DNA of 64,000 nucleotides from an uncultured Flavobacteriaceae bacterium (GTDB lineage: Bacteria > Bacteroidota > Bacteroidia > Flavobacteriales > Flavobacteriaceae), in NCBI GenBank assembly GCA_947500435.1, contig CANMRV010000006.1:62001-126000 (forward strand), given 5' to 3'. Shown here in pieces: positions 8,371 through 16,364 of this stretch (position 1 is its first letter; each line of letters opens with the position of its first letter). A program made the position numbers and the translations under genes. The notes under the pieces are model-generated. The model did no database searches and was not told where the DNA came from. It saw only the letters and a program-made list of their open reading frames with translations.

Positions 8371-9663
8371 ATGAGTACACAAAAATTAGCAACAAATGCC
8401 TTACACGCAGGGCATGACACAACACAAACAGGTGGCACAAGAGCGGTACCTATTTATCAAACAACTTCCTATGTTTTTAACGACACGGATCATGCGGCGA
8501 ACTTATTTTCGTTAGCAGAACTGGGTTTCATTTATACCCGTTTAAATAATCCGACAAATCAAATATTGCAGGAAAGATTAGCCGCTGTCGAAGGAGGTGT
8601 GGGTGCAGTAGTCTTTGCATCTGGTACAGCAGCTATTTCTACAGGATTATTGACACTACTAAAAGCGGGAGATCATATAGTGGCTTCAAGTAGCCTTTAT
8701 GGAGGTACCTTCAATCTTTTAAACGTTACTTTGCCTAGATTGGGTATTACCACCACCTTTGTAGATGCTTCAAATCCGGAGAGTTTTGGAGAAGCGGTTC
8801 AAGAAAATACAAGGGCCTTTTTCGTAGAGTCTTTAGGCAACCCAAAGTTGGATGTTTTGGATTTAAAAGCGATTTCTAAAGAAGCAAAAGCTGCTAAAGT
8901 TCCTTTTATTGTTGATAATACGGTTGCAACTCCTGCATTGTTAAATCCAATCGAACACGGAGCTAACTTAGTAATTCACTCGCTTACAAAATATATTGGT
9001 GGTCAGGGAAACTCTCTTGGTGGAGCCATAATTGATGCTGGAACTTTCGACTGGACAAACGGAAAATTCCCAGAATTCACAGAGCCATCAGCTGGTTATC
9101 ATGGTTTGTTATATAGTGAGGCCTTAGGAGCTGCAGCATTTACTTTCAAATTAATCTTAGAAGGCTTACGTGATTTTGGTGGTGCTTTAAGTCCATTTAA
9201 TGCTTTCCAAATTATACAAGGTTTAGAGACACTTCCAGTGCGTATAAAACAACATAGCGCTAATGCTTTAGAATTAGCAACTTGGTTAGAAGGCAGAGAA
9301 GAAGTGGCCTGGGTAAATTATCCAGGATTAAAGAGCAATAAATATTACGATTTAGCAAAAGAGTATTTGCCAAAAGGGCAAAGTGGCTTAGTAACATTCG
9401 GAGTAAAAGGTGGATTTGAAGCTGCCAAAAAATTAACCGATGCGACCAAAGTATTTTCTTTATTAGCGAATATCGGTGATACAAAATCATTGATAATTCA
9501 CCCTGCTAGTACAACACATCAGCAGCTTACAGCAGAACAGCAAGAAGCGGCTGGCGTGGGTCAAGATTTGATTCGCTTATCTGTTGGATTAGAAGATATC
9601 GATGATTTAAAAACAGATTTAGAAAATGCTTTTGCAACAATCGACAAATCGGTTCTAGCGTAA
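8371..9663 (+). CDS. metY: O-acetylhomoserine sulfhydrylase (aminocarboxypropyltransferase)
   Basis: MetY joins sulfide to O-acetylhomoserine to give homocysteine, in the cytoplasm. The 430-residue length and the Cys/Met-metabolism PLP fold match. The cofactor lysine is Lys207 (SLTKYIGGQG), with YTRLNNPTN and FASGTAAIS near the N-terminus. It is first after the SAM-I riboswitch and is followed by the fusion gene that supplies O-acetylhomoserine. The choice of MetY over MetZ rests on the longer length and the FPEFTEPSAGYHGL insert typical of MetY. Confidence 0.95.
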   Translation: MSTQKLATNALHAGHDTTQTGGTRAVPIYQTTSYVFNDTDHAANLFSLAELGFIYTRLNNPTNQILQERLAAVEGGVGAVVFASGTAAISTGLLTLLKAGDHIVASSSLYGGTFNLLNVTLPRLGITTTFVDASNPESFGEAVQENTRAFFVESLGNPKLDVLDLKAISKEAKAAKVPFIVDNTVATPALLNPIEHGANLVIHSLTKYIGGQGNSLGGAIIDAGTFDWTNGKFPEFTEPSAGYHGLLYSEALGAAAFTFKLILEGLRDFGGALSPFNAFQIIQGLETLPVRIKQHSANALELATWLEGREEVAWVNYPGLKSNKYYDLAKEYLPKGQSGLVTFGVKGGFEAAKKLTDATKVFSLLANIGDTKSLIIHPASTTHQQLTAEQQEAAGVGQDLIRLSVGLEDIDDLKTDLENAFATIDKSVLA

Positions 9664-9688
9664 ATCTTAGATTTTCTTAAACTGTTAG

Positions 9689-9737
9689 TTCGAGCGGAGT
9701 CGAGAACAAGTGCTTATAGCTTCTCGACTCCACTCGA
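9689..9737. repeat. Palindromic intergenic repeat (TCGAG...CTCGA type)
   Basis: Arms TTCGAGCGGAGTCGAGAA (9689-9706) and TTCTCGACTCCACTCGA (9721-9737) are nearly perfect inverted copies around a 14-base loop. The left arm recurs, with one change, inside the serine hydrolase gene at 42086-42104, so this is a dispersed repeat unit. It has no T run and need not terminate transcription. Confidence 0.85.
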
Positions 9738-9765
9738 TTTTACAGAAACTACTAATAGCTATTCA

Positions 9766-12700
9766 ATGCTCCATCACCTAAAAATAAAAAACTACAAAAC
9801 CATAAGTGGCGTAGCGCAAGATATTGACTTGTCTTACCAGCTTTTCGGTAAAAAGTTATACTCAGCACCAATCGTATTGGTAAATCATGCCCTTACAGGT
9901 AACTCAAATGTTACTGGAAAAGAGGGTTGGTGGTCTGCGCTGATTGGAGATGGAAAGTGTATCGATACGAAGAAATATACCATCTTATCCTTTAATATTC
10001 CCGGTAACGGACATGATAAGTTTGTTATTGAAAATTATAAGGATTTTGTAGCGGGTGACATTGCCCATATTTTTCTAAAGGGCCTTAAACAACTTGAAAT
10101 AGAAAGGCTTTTCGCTATCATTGGAGGTTCTTTAGGCGGTGGTATAGCTTGGGAGATGGCTGCATTGAATCCGAAGTTGACGGAACATTTGATTCCTGTT
10201 GCATCCGATTGGAAATCTACGGATTGGTTGATTGCAAACTGCCAGATTCAAGAGCAATTTCTAGTAAATTCAAAACAACCCGTTCACGATGCGAGAATGC
10301 ATGCGATGCTCTGTTATCGTACTCCGGAGTCCTTCAAAGAGCGTTTCAAAAGAAGCACGAACGAAGAGCTTCAGGTTTTTAATGTGGAAAGTTGGTTGAT
10401 GCATCATGGAGAAAAACTGCAAGAGCGTTTTCAGCTTTCTGCCTATAAACTCATGAACCAGCTTCTTAAAACTATTGATGTTACAAGAGACGGTGATGAG
10501 AATTTCAAGAAGCTCGAAAATAGTGATACCAATATTCATATCATTGGTGTAGATTCTGACCTCTTCTTTACAGCAAAAGAAAACAAAGAAACCTTTAAGC
10601 AAATTGCTCAGGCCAATAGCAATGTGACCTATGGAGAGATACAGTCTCTTCATGGCCATGACGCATTTCTGATAGAATTCGAACAATTACAAAAACTGCT
10701 TGATGGGGTTTTCAATAAAAACGGAAAATCCGAAAAGGTAAAGGTCTTGAAGTTTGGTGGGAAGTCTTTGAGCAATGGCGAAGGAATAGGCCGCGTTTTG
10801 GAGATTATCACGTCGAGGGTAAAGGATGGGGAGAATATTGCGGTGGTACTTTCAGCTCGTGAAAAAGGTACCGACCAGTTGGAAGCGATGCTCGAAAAAG
10901 CTGCAAAGGGTAAGGATTATATTAAAGATTTTGAAGCTTTCGAAAAATACCAACAACATACTTTCGGTAATGTTAATCTTTCAAAGGAATTTAAAGATTT
11001 AGCAAAGCTCTTTGAAGGTGTTTCTTTATTGGGGGATTACAGTCCGAAAATTAAAGATGAGGTCTTGGCTTTTGGCGAGTTAATTTCAGGAAAGTTGTTA
11101 ACCAAATTACTAATAGGTAAAGGGGTTAAGGCAAAATTCATCGATTCAAGAACAGTCCTAAAAACAGATGATACTTTCGGAGATGCCAAACTTATAGAAG
11201 GTGCATCTAAGGAAAATGTATTGTTGAAATACAATGAGCTTTCAATTGATGATGTTCCTGTATTTACAGGCTTTATTGCTTCGACTTTGGATGGAGAAAC
11301 TACAACTTTGGGAAGAAACGGGAGTAATTATTCTGCCGCATTGCTAGCAAACTTCTTAGATGCTGAGGAATTACAGAACTACACCCATGTAGATGGAATT
11401 TTCACTGCAAATCCTGATTTTGTTCAGGAAGCAAAAAGGCTATCAAATTTGTCTTATGCTGAGGCTAACGAATTAGCCAACTTCGGCGCGACTATTCTTC
11501 ATGCAAAAACGATTATTCCGTTAATTGAAAAGAATATTCCACTTCGAATTCTCAATACCTTTAATGATGACAATGAAGGTACTTTGATAAGTGCGAAATC
11601 AAGTAAAGAAGGTATTAAATCACTTTCCATTATTGAAGATGTTGCACTTGTGAATTTGGAGGGTAGGGGGCTCCTAGGAAAAGTCGGAATCGATGCCCGT
11701 ATTTTCAAAGCTTTAGAAGAGAGAAACATCAATGTAAGTATCATATCGCAAGGTTCATCTGAGCGTGGAATTGGTCTGGTCGTTAACGAACATAATGCAC
11801 AAAAGGCTAAGCAAGCCTTGGAAAAAGAGTTCTCTAGAGACTTTAAATCCAAAGACATTAATATGATTACGGTAGTCAATGATGTTTCAGTGGTATCCAT
11901 TGTGGGACAAGATTTGAGTACATTTCACAAACCTTATAATGCCCTGATTAAGAATCAAATCATTCCACTACTCTTTAATAATACCATATCTGGAAAGAAC
12001 GTGAGTTTGGTTCTGAAAAAGTCCGATTTACATAAGGCTTTGAATGTAATGCACGGTCAAATCTTCGGAATTAGCAAAAAAGTAAACTTAGCTATTTTTG
12101 GACATGGAAATGTTGGCGGGACACTGATTAACCAAATTTTAAAATCATCAGAAACTATTGCCAAACGCAAGGGCATAGATTTGAATGTATTTGCTGTTGC
12201 CAATTCTCGGAAACTTTTGATTAACAAAAACGGAATTCCAAAATCATGGAAATCAGCTATTGGAGCAAAAGGGATTGCATATAAAATGGAAGACATTTTC
12301 GAATATGCGAAAGAGAACCATTTAGAAAACTTAATCGTGGTTGATAATACGGCAAGTCAGGATTTTGTAGCTCATTATTTTGATTTTGTAGAGAATGGTT
12401 TTGACCTGGTTTCCTCAAATAAAATTGCCAACACACTTGGGTTTGATTATTACCAATTGCTACGAGAAGAACTGGTAAAAAGTCAAAAACAATATTTATA
12501 TGAAACCAATGTCGGCGCAGGTTTACCTCTAATTGATACCATCAAGTTACTGCACCTTTCCGGAGAGAATATCACAAGAATTAAGGGTGTCTTCTCAGGA
12601 AGTCTAAGTTATATTTTCAATACATTTTCGGAGGTAAATGCACCCTTTTCGCAAATTCTAAAGGATGCCATGCACCAAGGTTTTACCGAGCCTGACCCAA

Positions 12701-13152
12701 GAGAGGATTTATCTGGAAATGATGTAGGAAGGAAGCTCTTGATTTTGGCAAGAGAGTTAGATTTAAGCAATGAGTTTTCAGATATCAAAATCCAGAATTT
12801 AATTCCAGAGCAATTGCGAAAAGGAAAACCTGACCATTTTCTTAAAAACTTGGGAATGCTTGACGACAAGTTCAACGAAATCAAGAAGAACCAAAAGGAA
12901 GGCTATGTGCTGCGATATGTCGGAGACCTCCATGGAAATCTCCAAAAAGAAAAAGGGCTCTTAGATGTAAAACTAATTTCAGTTCCAAAAGAAAGCGCAT
13001 TGGGACAAGTAAAAGGTTCGGACTCAATAATCGAGATTTACACAGAATCTTACGGAGAAAATCCCTTAGTAATTCAAGGCGCAGGAGCAGGCGCCGCCGT
13101 AACCGCCAGAGGTGTTTTTGGGGACATCCTAAGAATTGCAGAAAAAGGATAA
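9766..13152 (+). CDS. thrA: Three-part fusion: homoserine O-acetyltransferase - aspartokinase - homoserine dehydrogenase
   Basis: One 1128-residue frame joins three enzymes. Residues 1-320 are a MetX-type alpha/beta hydrolase (NHALTGNS; Ser122 in GGSLGGG, Asp265, His298). Residues 325-760 are a ThrA-type aspartokinase with ACT segments. Residues 765-1128 are homoserine dehydrogenase (NAD loop GHGNVG at 779-784, SGSLSYIFNTF, EPDPREDLSGNDVGRK). It could make homoserine from aspartate semialdehyde and acetylate it for MetY. The kinase motifs differ from the usual form: KFGGKS (329-334) for KFGGTS, and GSNYSAA (Asn521) where Asp is usual. No sign of a frameshift joins the parts. Similar fusions occur in Flavobacteriia as far as I recall. 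Confidence 0.93.
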   Translation: MLHHLKIKNYKTISGVAQDIDLSYQLFGKKLYSAPIVLVNHALTGNSNVTGKEGWWSALIGDGKCIDTKKYTILSFNIPGNGHDKFVIENYKDFVAGDIAHIFLKGLKQLEIERLFAIIGGSLGGGIAWEMAALNPKLTEHLIPVASDWKSTDWLIANCQIQEQFLVNSKQPVHDARMHAMLCYRTPESFKERFKRSTNEELQVFNVESWLMHHGEKLQERFQLSAYKLMNQLLKTIDVTRDGDENFKKLENSDTNIHIIGVDSDLFFTAKENKETFKQIAQANSNVTYGEIQSLHGHDAFLIEFEQLQKLLDGVFNKNGKSEKVKVLKFGGKSLSNGEGIGRVLEIITSRVKDGENIAVVLSAREKGTDQLEAMLEKAAKGKDYIKDFEAFEKYQQHTFGNVNLSKEFKDLAKLFEGVSLLGDYSPKIKDEVLAFGELISGKLLTKLLIGKGVKAKFIDSRTVLKTDDTFGDAKLIEGASKENVLLKYNELSIDDVPVFTGFIASTLDGETTTLGRNGSNYSAALLANFLDAEELQNYTHVDGIFTANPDFVQEAKRLSNLSYAEANELANFGATILHAKTIIPLIEKNIPLRILNTFNDDNEGTLISAKSSKEGIKSLSIIEDVALVNLEGRGLLGKVGIDARIFKALEERNINVSIISQGSSERGIGLVVNEHNAQKAKQALEKEFSRDFKSKDINMITVVNDVSVVSIVGQDLSTFHKPYNALIKNQIIPLLFNNTISGKNVSLVLKKSDLHKALNVMHGQIFGISKKVNLAIFGHGNVGGTLINQILKSSETIAKRKGIDLNVFAVANSRKLLINKNGIPKSWKSAIGAKGIAYKMEDIFEYAKENHLENLIVVDNTASQDFVAHYFDFVENGFDLVSSNKIANTLGFDYYQLLREELVKSQKQYLYETNVGAGLPLIDTIKLLHLSGENITRIKGVFSGSLSYIFNTFSEVNAPFSQILKDAMHQGFTEPDPREDLSGNDVGRKLLILARELDLSNEFSDIKIQNLIPEQLRKGKPDHFLKNLGMLDDKFNEIKKNQKEGYVLRYVGDLHGNLQKEKGLLDVKLISVPKESALGQVKGSDSIIEIYTESYGENPLVIQGAGAGAAVTARGVFGDILRIAEKG

Positions 13153-13210
13153 TGAAAGTACGAGGTACAAGGTCAGAAGTACGAAGTAGACAAAAATTAA
13201 ATAATAGAAT

Positions 13211-13235
13211 TCCCCCTTTGAAAGGGCTAGGGGAG
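13211..13235. repeat. C/G-rich hairpin repeat between thrA and metZ
   Basis: CCCTTT-G-AAAGGG at the core (13214-13226), flanked by TCC and GGGGAG. Just before it, 13156-13193 holds degenerate GTACGAGGTA/GTACGAAGTA tandem sequence. Both resemble dispersed intergenic elements; neither has a T tract. Confidence 0.6.
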
Positions 13236-13247
13236 TGAAAATAAAAT

Positions 13248-14411
13248 ATGAGTAACAAATTCGAAACAAACGCCATACGAACACAACTAGAACGTTCACA
13301 GAATCTAGAACATTCAGTGCCACTATATCTGACTTCGAGCTTCGTATTTGAAGATGCAGAAGACATGCGCGCATCCTTTGCAGAAGAAAAAGAACGGAAT
13401 ATATACTCTCGCTATTCCAATCCGAATTCGAATGAATTTGTAGATAAAGTGTGTCAGATGGAGGGTGCAGAAGCAGGATTTGCTTTTGCATCTGGAATGG
13501 CAGCAGTATTCTCAACTTTTGCCGCTTTGTTAGAAAGTGGAGACCATATTCTTTCTGCAAGAAGTATTTTTGGTTCGACGCATTCCCTTTTCAACAACTT
13601 CTTTCCCAAATGGAATATCTCGCATACCTATTTTAAGATTGATGAATTAGATTCTGTGGCGAGTTTAATTACACCTAAAACGAAAATCATTTATGCAGAA
13701 TCACCAACCAATCCAGGAGTTGATGTTTTGGACTTGGAAGCTTTGGGAACAATTGCCAAAAAACACAATCTGATTTTCGTAATTGATAACTGTTTTGCTT
13801 CCCCTTACTTGCAGCAACCCATAAAATTTGGTGCAGATTTGGTCATCCATTCCGGCACCAAATTAATGGATGGTCAAGGCAGGGTTTTAGCTGGAGTAAC
13901 GGTTGGTAGCGCAGAATTAATCGATAAAATATATCGCTTCTCCAGAATAACAGGTCCGGCGCTATCGCCTTTCAATGCTTGGGTGCTTTCGAAAAGTCTG
14001 GAGACTTTAGCAGTTCGGGTGGACCGGCATTGTGAAAATGCTCTGAAATTAGCAGAATTCCTAGAAGGACATGAAAAAGTAAAATGGGTGCGATATCCTT
14101 TTTTGAAATCACATCCGAAATATGAAATTGCCAAAAAGCAGATGAAAGCTGGTGGATGTGTAGTCGCTTTTGAAGTTAAAGGTGGATTGGAAGCCGGTCA
14201 GAAATTCTTCGATTCCATCAAATTGTTATCACTTTCGGCCAACTTGGGTGATTCTAGAAGTATAGTTACACATCCGGCCTCAACAACACATAGTAAATTG
14301 TCTTCAGAAGAAAGAGCTGAAACCGGAATTACCGATGGAATGGTTCGTGTTTCTGTGGGACTCGAGCATGTTGATGATATTATTCGTGATATTCATCAGG
14401 CATTGGGTTGA
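13248..14411 (+). CDS. metZ: Trans-sulfuration family PLP enzyme, probable O-succinyl/acetylhomoserine sulfhydrylase
   Basis: The 387-residue Cys/Met-metabolism PLP enzyme has its cofactor lysine at Lys205 (HSGTKLMDGQGR) and the YSRYSNPN, FASGMAAVFST and SRITGPALSPFNAW segments typical of MetZ. It would form homocysteine (with sulfide) or cystathionine (with cysteine) from an activated homoserine. Because metY is also present, the cell has two candidate sulfhydrylases in one cluster; this one may prefer a different acyl ester or act as cystathionine gamma-synthase. It lies 95 bases after the fusion gene, with repeats between. Confidence 0.88.
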   Translation: MSNKFETNAIRTQLERSQNLEHSVPLYLTSSFVFEDAEDMRASFAEEKERNIYSRYSNPNSNEFVDKVCQMEGAEAGFAFASGMAAVFSTFAALLESGDHILSARSIFGSTHSLFNNFFPKWNISHTYFKIDELDSVASLITPKTKIIYAESPTNPGVDVLDLEALGTIAKKHNLIFVIDNCFASPYLQQPIKFGADLVIHSGTKLMDGQGRVLAGVTVGSAELIDKIYRFSRITGPALSPFNAWVLSKSLETLAVRVDRHCENALKLAEFLEGHEKVKWVRYPFLKSHPKYEIAKKQMKAGGCVVAFEVKGGLEAGQKFFDSIKLLSLSANLGDSRSIVTHPASTTHSKLSSEERAETGITDGMVRVSVGLEHVDDIIRDIHQALG

Positions 14412-14492
14412 AATCGATTTTAGTAAATATGTTCGGGAGACCGTTTCAACGGGTATATGGAATCCAATTACCACTAATTCATAGAGCATGTC

Positions 14493-14885
14493 ATGAAAAA
14501 GTATAGTATCACTTTTAGCATCATTCTTTACGCTATCGTTGTTCCTTTTTTGGAATTAAATGCAACCCATGTATTTAATCCCGATTGGACGCCCCATGTC
14601 AGAATTCATGAGGTATGGCAACTAATTACAAATTCTGGCATTGGAGTTTTATGCATATGGCTCGTTTGGGTTAAAAAGGAAACCAACATCAGTGCGATGT
14701 TGAGCTTATTAATAACGGGAGGGTTTTTACTGGCTTTCATTTTGAAAGGATTTTATGGCGGTTCTATGCAGTATTTAGACGGAAGTGAAAAAACACTTCT
14801 AGGAATTAATATTGGTGTTTTAGGATTTGGAATAGCCTTTATTTTGCTATTGTTTGCCTTGCTGACTAAAAAATCAAACAAGTAA
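14493..14885 (+). CDS. Small four-helix membrane protein, unknown function
   Basis: The 130-residue protein has four hydrophobic segments (about residues 6-24, 46-61, 67-88 and 103-125). A conserved-looking periplasmic or loop segment between helices 1 and 2 contains ATHVFNPDWTPHVRIHEVW, with several His residues that could bind a metal or quinone. It resembles a family of short uncharacterised membrane proteins, but I cannot name it with certainty. The start follows a second ATG five bases upstream in another frame. It is separated from metZ by 81 bases and is followed by a 550-base region without a clear gene. Confidence 0.75.
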   Translation: MKKYSITFSIILYAIVVPFLELNATHVFNPDWTPHVRIHEVWQLITNSGIGVLCIWLVWVKKETNISAMLSLLITGGFLLAFILKGFYGGSMQYLDGSEKTLLGINIGVLGFGIAFILLLFALLTKKSNK

Positions 14886-15438
14886 AATCGACTTTTTACC
14901 CCAGAATCTTATAGATATCTGGAATAAGATTTCCGATTTTACTCGATAATCGAGATTTAAAACCTGACTGCCGTCAGGCAAGTTGCTCCGAGGATTGCCT
15001 CGAAACTATAACGCATTTTCTTTTCGAATACCTCATCGGATTGCCCCGGGGTTTACTTGTTCGATTAATTTTGTTGTACCAAAGGCTCGGAAGAAATGCA
15101 ATCCTCATAGCGCAACCCTTACAATCATGTTTCTAAATCCAAATCTTGATCATACTGGTCATTTCATTTCAGGAAGGTATAACCTCGGAAAACTTCAAGA
15201 AGAGTAACCTTTTAAAAAAATTGTAGTCTTTGTTTTAAGAATTATTTGAATAGACATAATCATTTAAGTAATTGATATTCAATTATTTAACAATTATTTG
15301 ATATCATTATCTTACATTGAAAATGTTAAATAATCCATAAAATAGTACCTTTTTATGCATAGTACTGTAACAAAATGAAATTAGGGTCGTCTAGTAAGTG
15401 TAAGTCAATTTAAAAACAACAATCAAAACATAGAAATT
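14886..15438. other. Gene-free stretch upstream of the tandem peptide array
   Basis: Two short palindromes, CTCGATAATCGAG (14942-14954) and CCTGAC-TGCC-GTCAGG (14963-14978), are dispersed-repeat-like. A 74-codon frame at 14983-15207 has no family features and an odd, Pro/Arg-rich composition, and is not accepted as a gene. From 15210 the sequence is very AT-rich (likely promoter region), with a direct repeat of AGTAC (15343-15347 and 15361-15365). The last 30 bases before 15439 (AAACAACAATCAAAACATAG) are repeated before the second peptide gene. Confidence 0.5.
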
Positions 15439-15552
15439 ATGAAAGCATCAAGCAACAGAACAACAACAGAATCAAAAACGGGACAGTACTTTTCATCCTT
15501 AAAGAATAGTAAAAGAGCACAATGGGCTCAGTACAGAAATTTTAATCGCTAA
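15439..15552 (+). CDS. Tandem small peptide gene, copy 1 (37 aa)
   Basis: Encodes 37 residues: MKASSNRTTTESKTGQYFS, then three variable-type positions and NSKRAQWAQYRNFNR. It is the first of four closely related copies; against copy 2 it has five amino-acid and five silent changes. The peptide is basic and hydrophilic, without a signal sequence, Cys or membrane helix, so it is probably cytoplasmic or nucleic-acid-bound unless exported by an unknown route. The leader ATAGAAATT directly before ATG is identical before copy 2. I do not recognise the family. Confidence 0.75.
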   Translation: MKASSNRTTTESKTGQYFSSLKNSKRAQWAQYRNFNR

Positions 15553-15561
15553 AACCTATTG

Positions 15562-15623
15562 GAAAGAAAATAATTACAATTGGGCCTCAAAAAAATACAG
15601 CTCAGTAATTTCAATTTTCTTTC
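15562..15623 (+). repeat. Long imperfect hairpin between peptide copies 1 and 2
   Basis: GAAAGAAAATAATTAC (15562-15577) is complementary to GTAATTTCAATTTTCTTTC (15605-15623) apart from a three-base bulge. It fills the longest gap (135 bases) in the array and could limit read-through or protect the transcript from decay. Confidence 0.55.
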
Positions 15624-15687
15624 TCAAGTAAATCGAAACATCTTTGAACCATCATTAAACAACAAACAATTTTAAAATATAGAAATT

Positions 15688-15801
15688 ATGAAAGCATCAA
15701 TCAGAAGAACAGCAACAGAATCAAAGACAGGACAGTACTTTTCATCTTTAAGTAATAGTAAAAGAGCACAATGGGCCCAGTCCAGAAACTTTAATCGCTA
15801 A
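15688..15801 (+). CDS. Tandem small peptide gene, copy 2 (37 aa)
   Basis: Encodes MKASIRRTATESKTGQYFS, then SLS and NSKRAQWAQSRNFNR. It differs from copy 3 by one amino acid (Leu21 to Phe) and four silent changes, the pattern expected if the peptide is under purifying selection. Its leader (AAACAACAA then ATAGAAATT next to the ATG) repeats that of copy 1, so the duplicated unit includes the 5' region. Unknown function. Confidence 0.8.
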   Translation: MKASIRRTATESKTGQYFSSLSNSKRAQWAQSRNFNR

Positions 15802-15845
15802 TCACAATAGAAAAACATTCATCAATAACATCAAAAACAAAAATC

Positions 15846-15959
15846 ATGAAAGCATCAATCAGAAGAACAGCAACAGAATCAAAAACAGGACAGTACTTTT
15901 CATCTTTTAGCAATAGTAAAAGAGCGCAATGGGCCCAGTCCAGAAACTTTAATCGTTAA
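15846..15959 (+). CDS. Tandem small peptide gene, copy 3 (37 aa)
   Basis: Encodes MKASIRRTATESKTGQYFS, then SFS and NSKRAQWAQSRNFNR. It follows copy 2 after 44 bases. Against copy 4 it shows one conservative amino-acid change (Ser20 to Thr) and five silent changes. The short gap suggests one transcript with copies 2, 4 and 5. Confidence 0.8.
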   Translation: MKASIRRTATESKTGQYFSSFSNSKRAQWAQSRNFNR

Positions 15960-15984
15960 TCACGAGAAAAAAACATTCATCAAC

Positions 15985-16002
15985 TCCCGATAGCTATCGG
16001 GA
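15985..16002. repeat. 18-bp perfect palindrome inside the peptide array
   Basis: TCCCGATAGCTATCGGGA lies in the 57-base gap between copies 3 and 4. It has no counterpart in the other gaps, so it was inserted after the copies duplicated. It has no T run and looks like a dispersed palindromic unit. Confidence 0.8.
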
Positions 16003-16016
16003 CAAAAAACAAAATC

Positions 16017-16130
16017 ATGAAAGCATCAATCAGAAGAACAGCAACAGAATCAAAAACAGGACAGTACTTTTCAACTTTTAGCAATAGCAAAAGAGCCCAA
16101 TGGGCACAGTCCAGGAACTTTAATCGCTAA
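16017..16130 (+). CDS. Tandem small peptide gene, copy 4 (37 aa)
   Basis: Encodes MKASIRRTATESKTGQYFS, then TFS and NSKRAQWAQSRNFNR. It is nearly identical to copy 3 in protein but has five silent differences, including GCG to GCC, GCC to GCA and AGA to AGG. It is followed after 38 bases by the divergent fifth gene. Confidence 0.8.
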   Translation: MKASIRRTATESKTGQYFSTFSNSKRAQWAQSRNFNR

Positions 16131-16168
16131 TCACGATTTGACAGTAAATCAATCATAAAAAAACAGTC

Positions 16169-16282
16169 ATGAAAACATTCATCAATCAATCACCAACAGA
16201 ATCGAAAAGATTCTTGTTTCTTACCAATCTTTTAGAGAATAAGAAGTTTCGTTGTACAGAACAGAACTACAGTTTGCAATAA
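16169..16282 (+). CDS. Divergent fifth member of the peptide array (37 aa)
   Basis: The frame has the same length, 37 codons. Its N-terminal half keeps the register of the others: MKTF at the start and TESK at residues 10-13, exactly where TESK lies in copies 1-4. The C-terminal half (RFLFLTNLLENKKFRCTEQN) is different, more hydrophobic, and has the only Cys of the array. It is the last gene before the terminator. Equal length and the shared TESK argue for common descent; a chance frame is possible. Confidence 0.6.
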   Translation: MKTFINQSPTESKRFLFLTNLLENKKFRCTEQNYSLQ

Positions 16283-16295
16283 GAAGCAAATACAA

Positions 16296-16336
16296 TAAAA
16301 AAGGGATACACTTCATCAATGTATCCCTTTTTTATT
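16296..16336 (+). terminator. Strong intrinsic terminator ending the peptide array
   Basis: AAAAAAGGGATACA (16297-16310) pairs with TGTATCCCTTTTTT (16320-16333), giving a 14-bp stem and a T run. It also serves the convergent oxidoreductase operon. Confidence 0.95.
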
Positions 16337-16364
16337 GAAATGAGCTTGCTTTGATATTTATAGT

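Noticed and set aside
10270..10686. A 138-codon frame on the minus strand inside the MetX part of the fusion.
   Set aside because: The plus-strand frame has clear catalytic motifs throughout; the antisense frame has no recognisable domain.
14983..15207. A 74-codon open frame in the gap before the peptide array.
   Set aside because: No family features, odd Pro/Arg/His-rich composition, no promoter or start context, and nothing conserved is visible; it is probably chance or a remnant of a decayed gene.
15439..16282. A CRISPR-like or non-coding repeat array.
   Set aside because: Units are 114 bases with full reading frames, the gaps vary (135, 44, 57 and 38 bases), and differences fall mainly at third codon positions, which points to coding genes.
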